A stretch of DNA of 54,419 bases from Verrucomicrobiota bacterium. Its GTDB lineage: Bacteria; Verrucomicrobiota; Verrucomicrobiia; Chthoniobacterales; UBA10450. Location of the stretch: positions 1 to 54,419 of the forward strand of contig QHMY01000048.1 of assembly GCA_003218305.1 (NCBI GenBank). The letters run 5' to 3'. Both the position numbers and the translations under genes were made by a program. The notes beneath the pieces are model-generated. The model had not been told where the DNA came from. It ran no database searches and saw nothing but the letters and a program-made list of their open reading frames with translations. Positions 1 through 8,583 of this stretch are shown here, piece after piece. Positions within the stretch are counted from its first letter, which is position 1, and each line of letters begins with the position of its first letter.

Positions 1-1268
1 TACTCGAACTTCTCCACCGCTTTCATCAGCCCCATGTTTCCTTCCTGGATCAGGTCCAAAAAGGAGAGGCCACGGTTGGTGTACTTTTTCGCGATGGAAA
101 TAACGAGGCGCAGATTGGCTTCCACCATCTCGGTCTTGGCCCGGAGCGCCTTGTGGAGCCAGCTCTTCAAGGCGCGATATTGTTCGGTGTATTCCTCGAG
201 GGAAAGCCAGAGCGAACTCTCCAGGTTGCGCGATTTGATTCCGAGCGGGGTCCGGGCGCCATGGTCCCGCGGATGTTTGCTGATCTCCCCTTGGAGCAGC
301 GTCAGGACATGAAACTGCTCGTCGGCCAGGTTAACAAACTCCTCGGTCACCTTCTGTTTGAAATAAAATTTTGGGTAAAGCTTTTGCAGCGACCCGACCG
401 ATTTCTGAAAGGCCTTGTGCTTCTTGGCATCCTTCCGCGCCGGCCCGTGCAGGATGGTCGAATATTGCTGGCGAATGGATCCGCTCAGTTTCTCGACCTG
501 TTTGCAAAGGCGCGGGAGCATCTTCATGTAGCGTTCGCGACTCTCGATTTTCTTGTCGAGAATCACGCGGTCGAAACGCTCGCCGCCCTCGGTTAATTTA
601 AGGGCGAGATCAAGGTGCGCCTGAGCGATGAAACCAAAGCGGTTAATGAGCCGCTGCACCATGATCTCGGCTTCCTCGATCCGCTTGGAGATCTCCACTT
701 CCTGCTCGCGCGTCAGCAACGGCACCTGGCCCATTTGCTTGAGATACATCCGCACCGGGTCATCGAGAATATCGAGCTTCGCTTCCGGCTTCTCTTCCTC
801 TTCTTCCTCGGGGTCCTTCTTGCCGTCCTTGTAACGGTCCACCTCGGAGGCTTCAATAATGTCGATCTCCATCCGCCGAAGCCGGGTCAAAATCGCGTCG
901 AGCTCATCCGCATCGGTGACCTCGACCGGGAGGGCTTCATTCAAATCGTCAAAAGTTAGGTAGCCTTGTTCTTTCGCCAGCTTGATCAACTCACGGATGC
1001 GGGTCTGAACATCCGCGGGCGCCCCGGGCGGCATGATCTCCTCCGAACCCAGGGTATGGGCTCCGTTTAAACCCTTACGTAATCGTGGCAACACGCTCTC
1101 CTTCCGAGTAGCCGCGCTTTTAGGAGACGACGATTTCGCCTTGGTTGATGGCGCTTTCTTTGAAGGCTTTTTTCCCTTCACCACTGTAGACGCTGGAATA
1201 CGTCTGGATTTCGCTGCTTTTTTCAGCGCCGGCCGACCCCGTCCCTGTTTTTTCGAGTGCTTTGCCAA
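1..1268 (-). CDS. rpoD: RNA polymerase primary sigma factor (sigma-70), C-terminus cut by window edge
   Basis: This is the housekeeping sigma factor that directs RNA polymerase to most promoters. About 422 residues are visible. A lysine/alanine/proline-rich N-terminal extension (about residues 1-75) is followed by a region 1.1-like segment. Region 1.2 reads [20 protein letters not shown], a charged non-conserved region follows, and region 2.1-2.2 ([12 protein letters not shown], then [18 protein letters not shown]) runs into the window edge. The reading frame starts at a TTG with an in-frame TAA two codons upstream. The next good start is an ATG at 1034, which would remove the extension. I prefer the TTG because the frame is open and its composition looks coding, but the start is uncertain and no clear Shine-Dalgarno is visible. 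It lies 76 bp downstream of dnaG on the same strand, the classical dnaG-rpoD arrangement. Confidence 0.93.
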   Translation of the reverse strand, partial: MAKHSKKQGRGRPALKKAAKSRRIPASTVVKGKKPSKKAPSTKAKSSSPKSAATRKESVLPRLRKGLNGAHTLGSEEIMPPGAPADVQTRIRELIKLAKEQGYLTFDDLNEALPVEVTDADELDAILTRLRRMEIDIIEASEVDRYKDGKKDPEEEEEEKPEAKLDILDDPVRMYLKQMGQVPLLTREQEVEISKRIEEAEIMVQRLINRFGFIAQAHLDLALKLTEGGERFDRVILDKKIESRERYMKMLPRLCKQVEKLSGSIRQQYSTILHGPARKDAKKHKAFQKSVGSLQKLYPKFYFKQKVTEEFVNLADEQFHVLTLLQGEISKHPRDHGARTPLGIKSRNLESSLWLSLEEYTEQYRALKSWLHKALRAKTEMVEANLRLVISIAKKYTNRGLSFLDLIQEGNMGLMKAVEKFE

Positions 1269-1344
1269 AGTTTATGCTGTTGAGGAATTGCTATAATTTC
1301 CAGTCGGCTTTTGGCTCGATTTCTACCGCCGCTTTAGCGACAGT

Positions 1345-3156
1345 TTAGGTGTCGAGCACGCGGACGGACGAAAACCGAGAAAGCTCGCGGAGTTGTTCCG
1401 TAAGGTCAACAATTTGTTTCTGCAAGTTGACCGCTTCGCCGGTCGTGAGGCGGGGCAACTTCATCCGGCCTTCCGCAATCTGAAGCTGGCGGCGAACAAC
1501 GGCCTGGCGCAGCCCGTTCCACCACCCCCTTGCCACCTCCAAGCCATTCGGCGGCATTTTCTGCAGCATCCAGGACGACACGAGAGCCTCCTCCCCCGTC
1601 GGAAGGCCCGTCATGAACGCGTTGATCGAAGCGGGGTCGTCCGGGCGCAGGTCAGTTCCAAGGACCCGGCCAAGGATCTCCGCATCCGGCGTCTGTCCAA
1701 GCATCTCGCGCCATTCCTGGGCCAGGAGAAATTCGCGCGCCTCCGGATGGCGCAGGGCCAACAAGCACAGCATCGCTACTTCATGGCTGGGTGTTGGCGC
1801 CATTGCTTCTCCCCGAGACTCTTCGGGCGTGCCGCGGTCGCGCGCAGGCTTGGAGAGAAGTCGCTCGAAATCCACCCGGGCCACCCCGAGCCGGGCCGTT
1901 ACCTTGTTCGCCACCTCTCCCCGCATAAGCGGGTCCTGCACCCGGGCCACTGTCTCGGCGAGTTTTCGCGCCAGCTGCATCTTGGCGCCGAGCGAATCAA
2001 GGTCGGTCGCGGCAGCTTCATGCTCGATCCAGGAATCAAAAAAATCGCGCGCCTCCGCGACGCGCTTCTCAAACTCTTCCCGACCCCGTTTCCGAATCAT
2101 CGAATCGGGGTCCTCCCCGGCCGGCATTTCCGCAACCCGGACGATAAGGTTATTTTGGAGGAGCGCATCAAGCGAGCGTTCGGCCGCCTTTTGTCCCGCC
2201 GTGTCGGCGTCGAAACAGAGAACGACTTCGTTCACGAAGCGTTTCAGGATTCGCGCCTGGTTTTCGGTGAAGGCCGTTCCCTGCGGCGCAACGACGTTGG
2301 TAATGCCAGCTTCGAAAATCGTGATGAGATCGAGCTGCCCTTCGCAGACGATCGCGCAATTCGCCTCGATCAGGCCTCGTTTCGTCTTGTGCAGTCCGAA
2401 CAGGACCCGTCCTTTTCGGAAGAGCGGCGTTTCGGGCGAATTCAGATACTTGGCGGCTTCAGTCTCCTGGTCGAGCACACGGCCGCTGAACGCGATCACT
2501 TCACCGACGTCGTTGTGAATGGGGAACATGATCCGGCCGCGAAACCGATCGTAGGCATCTCCATCCGGCTGCGTTTCGTCGCGCGGCTTGATCAACCCGC
2601 TTTGCAAAATCTGCGGGCGCCGGTAACCGCGATCGATGGCCCACTTGAGAAACGTGTCCCAACTGTCCGGCGCAAATCCGATTTGCCAATCGTGGGCGAT
2701 GCGCCGGTCGATCCCCCGCCGTTTCAGGTAATCGCGCGCCGGCGCGCCAGCTTTGCTCTTGAGCAGGTTCTCGTGAAACCACTCCGTGGCCTCGGCATGG
2801 AGCTGGAGCAGGGTGCGACGCGTCTCGTGCTGGCGATCGTCGTCGCCGCCCAGGCCCCGCTCTTCAATCACCGGCACGCCCGCACGCGCCGCCAGTTTGC
2901 GGACAGCTGCGGGAAAATCGAGATGCTCGTAATCCATCACGAACCGGAAAACGCTTCCCCCCGCTCCGCACCCAAAGCAGTGAAAGGTCTGCCGTTGCGG
3001 ACTGACCGTGAACGACGGCGTCTTTTCCTGATGAAATGGGCAGAGCGCCTTAAAGGCCGAGCCGGCGCGTTTGAGCGGGAAATAGGAGCCGATCACCTCA
3101 ACGATGTCGTTGGCCGCCGCGATCTGCTCGATATTTTGTGAAGGGATGTTTCCCAT
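1345..3156 (-). CDS. dnaG: DNA primase
   Basis: It synthesises RNA primers at the replication fork together with the replicative helicase. The protein has 603 residues, close to the usual bacterial length. The CHC2 zinc-binding domain is at the N-terminus with Cys39, His42, Cys60 and Cys63 (motifs LCPFHQEKTPSF and FHCFGCGAGG). The catalytic core follows, with the Toprim segment near residues 255-315 (VCEGQLDLI, LCFDADTAG). The C-terminal region is the helicase-interaction part. The ATG start gives the standard N-terminus. It is transcribed toward rpoD and divergently from the NfeD-like gene. Confidence 0.97.
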   Translation of the reverse strand: MGNIPSQNIEQIAAANDIVEVIGSYFPLKRAGSAFKALCPFHQEKTPSFTVSPQRQTFHCFGCGAGGSVFRFVMDYEHLDFPAAVRKLAARAGVPVIEERGLGGDDDRQHETRRTLLQLHAEATEWFHENLLKSKAGAPARDYLKRRGIDRRIAHDWQIGFAPDSWDTFLKWAIDRGYRRPQILQSGLIKPRDETQPDGDAYDRFRGRIMFPIHNDVGEVIAFSGRVLDQETEAAKYLNSPETPLFRKGRVLFGLHKTKRGLIEANCAIVCEGQLDLITIFEAGITNVVAPQGTAFTENQARILKRFVNEVVLCFDADTAGQKAAERSLDALLQNNLIVRVAEMPAGEDPDSMIRKRGREEFEKRVAEARDFFDSWIEHEAAATDLDSLGAKMQLARKLAETVARVQDPLMRGEVANKVTARLGVARVDFERLLSKPARDRGTPEESRGEAMAPTPSHEVAMLCLLALRHPEAREFLLAQEWREMLGQTPDAEILGRVLGTDLRPDDPASINAFMTGLPTGEEALVSSWMLQKMPPNGLEVARGWWNGLRQAVVRRQLQIAEGRMKLPRLTTGEAVNLQKQIVDLTEQLRELSRFSSVRVLDT

Positions 3157-3259
3157 GCGCGTTTTACTTTTCGCTCGTTTGGCAGGCGGAGCGATGTCAA
3201 ATTACGCCAAAGAAGACACGCTTTCACCCGTTGTCATCACACCAGACGCCCGGGCCATC

Positions 3260-4660
3260 ATGAGAAGCTTCCTCCGCTCCATCCTCGCAGTAGTCTGCCT
3301 GGCCGCTCTGCCCCGGCTGGCAGAAGCGCGCGAAGTGATTCACAAGGGAGATACCGTGGTCGTTCCGATGGAGGGAGAGATCTCGCCTCCTCTGCTTCTG
3401 TTTCTTCGGCGCGCCGTAAAAGCTGCCGAGAGCGCCGGAGCCGGAGCGATTATCTTTGAAATGGACACGTACGGCGGGCGACTCGATACGGCCTCGGAAA
3501 TTACCAGCGTCCTGAATCACGCGACGGTCCCGACCTATCTCTTCATCAACTCGAACGCCGGTTCCGCCGGCTCGCTGATCGCCCTCGCCACCCAGCACAT
3601 CTACATGTCGCCCGTGAGCGCTATCGGTGCCGCCGCGCCAGTTCTTTCGACCGGCGAAGATCTCCCCGCCACCGAGCGCGACAAGACGATCTCCTATTGG
3701 TCCGCCCTCATTCGCAGCTCCGCCACCCGGAACGGGCACAATCCCGATCTGGGCGAAGCCTTCATGAGCAAGGAGAAAGAAGTGAAGATCGGCGACCGCG
3801 TGATTCATGCAAAAGGCTCGCTCCTGACCCTGAGTGCTCAGGAAGCAACTGAGAAAATCAATGGCAAGCCGCTCCTGGCCGACGGAATAGCCGATTCGGT
3901 GAAGGACGTGGCGCAAAAAGCCGGATTGAAAGGCCCCCTTGTTGCAGTAGACCCGAGCGGCTTCGAACGGCTCGCGTTTTGGATCACGAAGCTTGCGCCA
4001 TTGCTTCTTCTGCTGGGGATCATTTGCGCCTATCTGGAATTCAAGATTCCAGGAGCGAGCGTGCCGGGTGTTGTCGCCGCCTTCTGTTTCGCGCTCTTTT
4101 TCCTTGGGCATTATTTGGCCGGCCTCGCGGGCTGGGAAGTCGTCGCGCTGTTCGTCCTCGGCGCCATCCTTGTCCTGATCGAAATCCTATTTTTCGCGCA
4201 TTCGACCATTGTGATCGGCGTGGTGGGGCTTTTCCTCATGCTCGGATCGCTTTTCTGGGCCATGGTCGATCGTTATCCCGGGGAAACGTTTTTTCCCACG
4301 GGCCAGATGATTGCAGTTCCGCTGCGTAACCTCTTTCTGGCGCTCGTGGCCGCGGTCATCGCCATCATCGTTCTCGCGCGCTATCTCCCCCGCACCAGTA
4401 TTTATCGCCGGTTTGCGCTCATGACGGCCAATCCGCCCGGTCCGTCCCTGGCCGGCGCTCCCCGGGAATTCGCCATGGCGCTCGCGTTGACCCCCGGGAT
4501 GGAAGGCGCCGCTCTCACCACGCTGCGGCCCAGCGGAAAGGCCCGTTTCGCTGAGCATGTCGTCGACGTTGTAACCGAAGGCGAATTCATCTCCGCCGAG
4601 ACGCCTGTCACCGTGATTCAAACGGACGGGATGCGCGTGGTGGTAAAGCGGGTTGGCTGA
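3260..4660 (+). CDS. NfeD-like membrane-bound serine protease (ClpP-class)
   Basis: This is a full-length NfeD family protein of 466 residues. A signal peptide (MRSFLRSILAVVCLAALPRL, then AEA) is followed by a periplasmic ClpP-fold protease domain. Its nucleophile region is NAGSAGSLIALA, and a candidate catalytic lysine lies in the KEKEVKIGDRVIHAKG stretch. Four or five membrane helices follow, then a C-terminal soluble OB-fold NfeD domain (GMEGAALTTLRPSGKARF). Known relatives cut membrane-associated substrates such as stomatin-like proteins and contribute to membrane quality control. No stomatin/SPFH partner is adjacent here. An upstream ATG at 3194, close to a GGAG, would add 22 residues before the signal peptide. 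I prefer 3260 because it gives a canonical signal sequence. Confidence 0.9.
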   Translation: MRSFLRSILAVVCLAALPRLAEAREVIHKGDTVVVPMEGEISPPLLLFLRRAVKAAESAGAGAIIFEMDTYGGRLDTASEITSVLNHATVPTYLFINSNAGSAGSLIALATQHIYMSPVSAIGAAAPVLSTGEDLPATERDKTISYWSALIRSSATRNGHNPDLGEAFMSKEKEVKIGDRVIHAKGSLLTLSAQEATEKINGKPLLADGIADSVKDVAQKAGLKGPLVAVDPSGFERLAFWITKLAPLLLLLGIICAYLEFKIPGASVPGVVAAFCFALFFLGHYLAGLAGWEVVALFVLGAILVLIEILFFAHSTIVIGVVGLFLMLGSLFWAMVDRYPGETFFPTGQMIAVPLRNLFLALVAAVIAIIVLARYLPRTSIYRRFALMTANPPGPSLAGAPREFAMALALTPGMEGAALTTLRPSGKARFAEHVVDVVTEGEFISAETPVTVIQTDGMRVVVKRVG

Positions 4661-4684
4661 TTCCGGCGCGGTGCCGGCCAGATT

Positions 4685-4885
4685 CTAGCCGCCGGCAACC
4701 ACCCGAACGACTTCGATTCGATCGCCTTCGGCGAGAGGAGAATCCTTCCACTCGCGCTGGCGCAAGGCGGTCGCATTGTGCTCGATCAACACTGTCTTTG
4801 GTTGAAGTCCATAATGCGCCGCAAGCTCGGCGACATTCGTCACTCCATTTACCTCGGTGGCGTTACCGTTTATCCAAATCTTCAC
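4685..4885 (-). CDS. thiS: Sulfur carrier protein ThiS
   Basis: This is a small ubiquitin-fold sulfur carrier (66 residues) for the thiazole half of thiamine. It ends in the diagnostic Gly-Gly (VVRVVAGG) that is adenylated and thiocarboxylated. The start is a GTG whose last bases overlap the TGA stop of thiH (GTGA), a classic translational-coupling arrangement. The start further upstream would extend into thiH and lacks family support. The N-terminus MKIWINGN and the region PLAEGDRIEVV match the beta-grasp fold. Confidence 0.93.
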   Translation of the reverse strand: MKIWINGNATEVNGVTNVAELAAHYGLQPKTVLIEHNATALRQREWKDSPLAEGDRIEVVRVVAGG

Positions 4886-6003
4886 GAGGTGAGGAGCGCG
4901 GCATCCCAGTCTTTCCAAACCGGTTCGAATCCCCGACGCCGAAGAGCCTCGGCCACTTCCGCGGGGGACCGTTCATCACTGATATCGAATTGACCCGTGG
5001 CCAAGATATTTTCCCCAGCCTGGTCCTCGGGGACTATGCGCCCGCGCACGGTGCGATGGAGCGAGCTCACGCCCTGGCGCGTATAGCCGCCCGGCTCCGT
5101 ATGACTGCCGGCGCTCATCATGGTGACACCAAGCGAAGCCAAAACGTCGCGCAAAGCAGCTCGTTCCCGTGTGCTCAAGACAATTCCCACCTGAGGAAAA
5201 GTGATCCGCAACGCACAAATCAATCGGGCGAGTTCGCGATCCGTTATCGAGAAAGCCGGCTGAAATTCGCCGGCGGCAGGACGTAATCTCGGCAGGCTCA
5301 CCGTAATCTGCGCCCGCCAACAGCGTTTCAGCAGGTATTCGACATGGGCGGCCAGCCCAATCGCTTCCTGCTCCCATGGGGCCAATCCAAGGAGCGCTCC
5401 AATTCCCAGGCGGCGAAAGCCGGCATCGTAGCCGCGCTCCGCGCAGTCGAGCCGCCAGTTGAAATCACGTTTTGGCCCCGAGGTATGCATCTGGGCGTAA
5501 ATTTCGCGGTCATACGTTTCCTGGTAGACCACCAAGCCCTCGGCGCCCGCCTCGACGATCGGAACATAATCGGCCGTCTCCATGGGGCCTACTTCGACGG
5601 AAATGGAAGGGAAATCTGGCGCCAGCGCCCGCACGCAATCCGCGAGATAGGATTGGCCGACAAACTTCGGGTGTTCCCCCGCCACGAGGAGGACCTGCCG
5701 GAATCCCTCGCCCGCCAGGAACTTTCCTTCCTGCATGACCTCCTCGAGGCCAAGGGTGACGCGCAGAATGGGATTATCCCGCGAAAAACCACAATAACGG
5801 CAGTTGTTGATGCATTCGTTGGAAAGATAAAGAGGCGCGAAAAGTCGCATGGTTCGCCCGAAATTCTGCAGAGTGAGGGCGCGCGACTCCTGCGCCAGAG
5901 CCTCAAATTCCGTGTCGGATTTGGGCGCAATCAAATCCGCAAAGCGCTGAAGCAGGCGGGATTTCTGCAGCGGAAGATTATTTAGGAATGGGGCAAACGA
6001 CAT
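4882..6003 (-). CDS. thiH: 2-iminoacetate synthase (radical SAM tyrosine lyase) ThiH
   Basis: ThiH cleaves tyrosine by a radical mechanism to give dehydroglycine for thiazole synthesis, releasing p-cresol. The protein has 373 residues. The radical-SAM cluster motif CINNCRYCGF gives Cys64, Cys68 and Cys71 (C-x3-C-x2-C), preceded by APLYLSNE. The C-terminal part has the expected MMSAGSHTEPGGY and GQFDISDERSP segments. I chose the ATG at 6003 over a TTG three codons upstream. It is coupled to thiS downstream, but thiG, thiF and thiC are not in the window. Confidence 0.95.
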   Translation of the reverse strand: MSFAPFLNNLPLQKSRLLQRFADLIAPKSDTEFEALAQESRALTLQNFGRTMRLFAPLYLSNECINNCRYCGFSRDNPILRVTLGLEEVMQEGKFLAGEGFRQVLLVAGEHPKFVGQSYLADCVRALAPDFPSISVEVGPMETADYVPIVEAGAEGLVVYQETYDREIYAQMHTSGPKRDFNWRLDCAERGYDAGFRRLGIGALLGLAPWEQEAIGLAAHVEYLLKRCWRAQITVSLPRLRPAAGEFQPAFSITDRELARLICALRITFPQVGIVLSTRERAALRDVLASLGVTMMSAGSHTEPGGYTRQGVSSLHRTVRGRIVPEDQAGENILATGQFDISDERSPAEVAEALRRRGFEPVWKDWDAALLTS

Positions 6004-6097
6004 TGGGGACAATTTCGTTCGCCTGTCCGGTTTCGCAATGGGCTGTCATCGAAGCGCGTCGAGAGAGGCGCATCCCTGCTCAATCAGCCAAAAAAAA

Positions 6098-6126
6098 CGC
6101 CGGGAACACATACAGTGTTCCCGGCG
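6098..6126 (-). terminator. Rho-independent terminator of the barrel-protein gene
   Basis: A perfect 12-bp GC-rich stem (CGCCGGGAACAC paired with its complement) encloses a 5-base loop. On the minus strand it is followed by eight uridines (A-run at 6090-6097). It lies 24 bp beyond the stop codon of the gene at 6151-6786 and is the cleanest intrinsic terminator in the window apart from the one after the 6S RNA candidate. Confidence 0.93.
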
Positions 6127-6150
6127 TCTTGTTGAATTATTCGGCGTTAA

Positions 6151-6786
6151 TTAGAACGCGAAGTTAAGACCGGAACGGACCATCCCGAAGTTGTTGTGCG
6201 GACCGTCGACTACATTCCAGCTGAAATCGTTCTGCCAACCGAAATGCGGGGTGAAACGAACTTCGAAACCACCGCCGACCTGGCCCATAGCCCTTCCGTC
6301 GTCCTCGTTGGTTCTCGTAACAACTGCATTCACTAAGAGGCTCTCTGAGCTGCCCCATATTCCACCGCCACCGACCCAAACATACGGGGCAAATCGCGAG
6401 CAGTTCATTGGAAACCGCAGAGTAAAGGTGCCAACGACACCGCCCGCGGAGTCATCATCATTATTAAGCCGGACGAGATTATTGTTGTCGTCCCGGTTAA
6501 CGCCAATGTAAAAACCCTGCACGCCGAGACCAAAGTACTTATGGAAAAAGTATTTGGCGTCGATTGCTCCACCCCAGCCGTTGTCCCAGCCGACGTTAAA
6601 AGCATTGTCGTCGCTGCCTCTGAACGCATAGACACCGGAAAGGCTCAGGTTGAATTCGCTATCCGCATACCACTGCGGGCATGGCGGAGGTGTGGTCGCT
6701 GTTTCTTTCGAGTATGTCTGAGTTCCAGCGAAAGCGGCCCCGCTGAGGGCCACCAGTGCGGCTACGCTAAGTATTAGCTTTTTCAT
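6151..6786 (-). CDS. Small outer-membrane beta-barrel protein, porin-like
   Basis: The protein has 211 residues with a clear signal peptide (MKKLILSVAALVALSGAAFA) and a mature part rich in alternating aromatic/glycine strands. It ends in phenylalanine (SGLNFAF), the usual outer-membrane barrel signature. The length and pattern suit an 8-stranded OmpW/OmpA-type barrel, but I cannot name a specific family. The ligand or role is unknown. A good ribosome-binding site (AGGAGA, 6 bases before ATG) sits in an 84-base leader downstream of a plausible sigma-70 promoter. With its own terminator, it is a monocistronic gene likely to be well expressed. Confidence 0.82.
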   Translation of the reverse strand: MKKLILSVAALVALSGAAFAGTQTYSKETATTPPPCPQWYADSEFNLSLSGVYAFRGSDDNAFNVGWDNGWGGAIDAKYFFHKYFGLGVQGFYIGVNRDDNNNLVRLNNDDDSAGGVVGTFTLRFPMNCSRFAPYVWVGGGGIWGSSESLLVNAVVTRTNEDDGRAMGQVGGGFEVRFTPHFGWQNDFSWNVVDGPHNNFGMVRSGLNFAF

Positions 6787-6876
6787 TTTGTTTCTCCTGT
6801 TGTGGTTAGGTTAAAGTCCAGCATGCGAGTCAACACCACGCTCCTAAAAGTCGCGAGGCATCTCTCTACAGTGGGG

Positions 6877-6905
6877 ATTGTGACATGGGGATTCTGGGTT
6901 GACAA
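6877..6905 (-). promoter_or_regulatory. Putative sigma-70 promoter of the barrel-protein gene
   Basis: On the minus strand, a -35 box TTGTCA (5 of 6 matches) is separated by exactly 17 bases from a -10 box CACAAT (4 of 6). Transcription would start near 6870, giving an untranslated leader of about 84 bases before the ATG. A second TTGACT lies closer to the gene but has no good -10. Confidence 0.4.
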
Positions 6906-6935
6906 GATATTCTTGCAGACTTTTTACGCCTCTAT

Positions 6936-8510
6936 TTAGGGCTTTAATTCTGCCCCGTTATTGGCGTCTGTGATGGTGAATTTCTCGTGGTGATACGCTG
7001 GATCGCCCCTAAACATCAGGCGACCCGCATAACGGCGCTCCAGCTCCACCAGAAACTCTTCGTCTTCCTCTTTCAAGCGCTTCAGGACGTCCGGATTCAA
7101 AATCACCCGGAAATCGTGCACACTCTCCTGGTACTTACGCATTACCGTATTAAGGGTGCGATGCAGTTCCACGCTCGTCGTCATCGAGGTTTTCACCACA
7201 CCCCGGCCCTGGCAATACGGGCAATTCTCGTAGATCGAATCGCTGAGGCTTTCCTGGGCCCGTTGCCGCGTCATTTCCATGAGGCCGAGGGCTGAGAGCG
7301 GGAGGACATGCGTCTTGGCTTTGTCCCGTCTGAGCCGTTCCTTCATCAGGGTATAAACCGCCTGCTGATCTTTCCGGTTCTTCATGTCGATGAAGTCGCC
7401 GATGATCAGGCCACCGACGTTGCGCAGGCGTAATTGCCGCGCAATTTCGTCGGCCGCTTCCAGGTTGGTTTGCAGAATTGTCTTCTCGACGTCGCGACCG
7501 CCTTTGTTCCGGCCCGTATTTACGTCGATCGCGACGAGCGCTTCGGTTTCGTCGATCACGATATAACCGCCGCATTTCAACCAGACCTGGCGATGAAATG
7601 CGTCGTCGATCTGTTTCTGCACCCCGAAATTCTCGAAGATGGGGGCTGCGCTATCGTAGAGCTTGATGCGGCTGCGCGCGCGTCTTGAAATCTGTCCCAC
7701 CATCTCATTCATTCGATCGATGGCCACCTGATCGTCGCAGATCACCTCGTCGATCTCGTCGGTCAGAAAATCACGGACGGTCCGATCCACCAAATCCGGC
7801 TCCTCAAAGACCCGACAGGGTGCCGGCTCGGTTTGGATGGCCTGCTCAACCTTCGCCCATTGCTCGATAAGGAAACTCAAATCGCGGACAAAATACCGGG
7901 CCCGCTGGCCTTCACCGACGGTGCGAATAATGACACCGATACCTTCCGGGATTTCCAAACCCCGCAGGATCTTGCGGAGTCGTTCCCGCTCTTTAGGATC
8001 CTCAATTTTCCGCGAGATGCCGCTGCGGTCGCTGTAGGGCATGAAAACCAGATAGCGCCCGGCGAAGCTCAGATTGGTCGTGACCCGCGGGCCCTTCGTT
8101 CCAATTGGGCCTTTGGTCACTTGCACGATCACGTCCGAGCCGATCGGATAAATGCTGGGAATGTCCTTGGCGGTGATCCGTTTTTTCGGCCGGCGATCCT
8201 TCGGCCGATCGATTTCCTCGATACCGCTGTCGAGCGCGGCGGGGATGGCGTCCCAAAAATGGAGGAACGCATTTTTTTCGAAGCCGATGTCGACAAACAT
8301 CGCCTTCAAACCCATCTCTATGTTTTTAACTTTGCCCTTGTAGACGCTGCCGACAATGTTGCGGGTGCTGTTTCGTTCGACGTTATATTCTTCGAGACGT
8401 CCGTTTTCGAGCAGGGCGACGCGGCGCTCCAGTTTCTCGACACTGACTATCAATTTGTTGCCGGTTTTGGGCGAACCAAGACCTAAAATGCGTTTCACCT
8501 TTTCGATCAT
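6936..8510 (-). CDS. rng: Ribonuclease G/E family endoribonuclease
   Basis: This enzyme processes rRNA and degrades mRNA in the cytoplasm. At 524 residues it is RNase G-sized, without the long RNase E scaffold tail. An S1-like RNA-binding domain near residues 35-125 (GSVYKGKVKNIEMGLKAMFV) precedes the catalytic core. The metal-binding aspartates lie in ALVAIDVNTGR and IIGDFIDM. The zinc-link is CPYCQGRG. It lies 73 bp downstream of mrdA in the mre cluster, a linkage known from many bacteria. Confidence 0.95.
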   Translation of the reverse strand: MIEKVKRILGLGSPKTGNKLIVSVEKLERRVALLENGRLEEYNVERNSTRNIVGSVYKGKVKNIEMGLKAMFVDIGFEKNAFLHFWDAIPAALDSGIEEIDRPKDRRPKKRITAKDIPSIYPIGSDVIVQVTKGPIGTKGPRVTTNLSFAGRYLVFMPYSDRSGISRKIEDPKERERLRKILRGLEIPEGIGVIIRTVGEGQRARYFVRDLSFLIEQWAKVEQAIQTEPAPCRVFEEPDLVDRTVRDFLTDEIDEVICDDQVAIDRMNEMVGQISRRARSRIKLYDSAAPIFENFGVQKQIDDAFHRQVWLKCGGYIVIDETEALVAIDVNTGRNKGGRDVEKTILQTNLEAADEIARQLRLRNVGGLIIGDFIDMKNRKDQQAVYTLMKERLRRDKAKTHVLPLSALGLMEMTRQRAQESLSDSIYENCPYCQGRGVVKTSMTTSVELHRTLNTVMRKYQESVHDFRVILNPDVLKRLKEEDEEFLVELERRYAGRLMFRGDPAYHHEKFTITDANNGAELKP

Positions 8511-8583
8511 AAGCGGGGAGAGGTTTTGAGATCATCATCCGAGGCAGGCCGTTGTGGTTTGCTCCAGGTTTCGATCAAGAGGT

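Noticed and set aside
1289-1297. Extended -10 sequence (TGCTATAAT) on the plus strand between rpoD and dnaG
   Set aside because: There is no matching -35 at the right spacing and no gene downstream on that strand, only antisense dnaG. It could drive an antisense RNA but there is no evidence for one.
1393-3141. A 582-codon open frame on the plus strand opposite dnaG
   Set aside because: It is exactly antisense to a well-supported dnaG, has no recognisable domain and has a composition typical of the complement of a high-GC gene.
4919-4937. GGTTCGAATCC, identical to a tRNA T-loop, at the 3' end of thiH
   Set aside because: It encodes the conserved thiH C-terminus (RRRGFEPVW on the other strand), and no acceptor or anticodon arm surrounds it.
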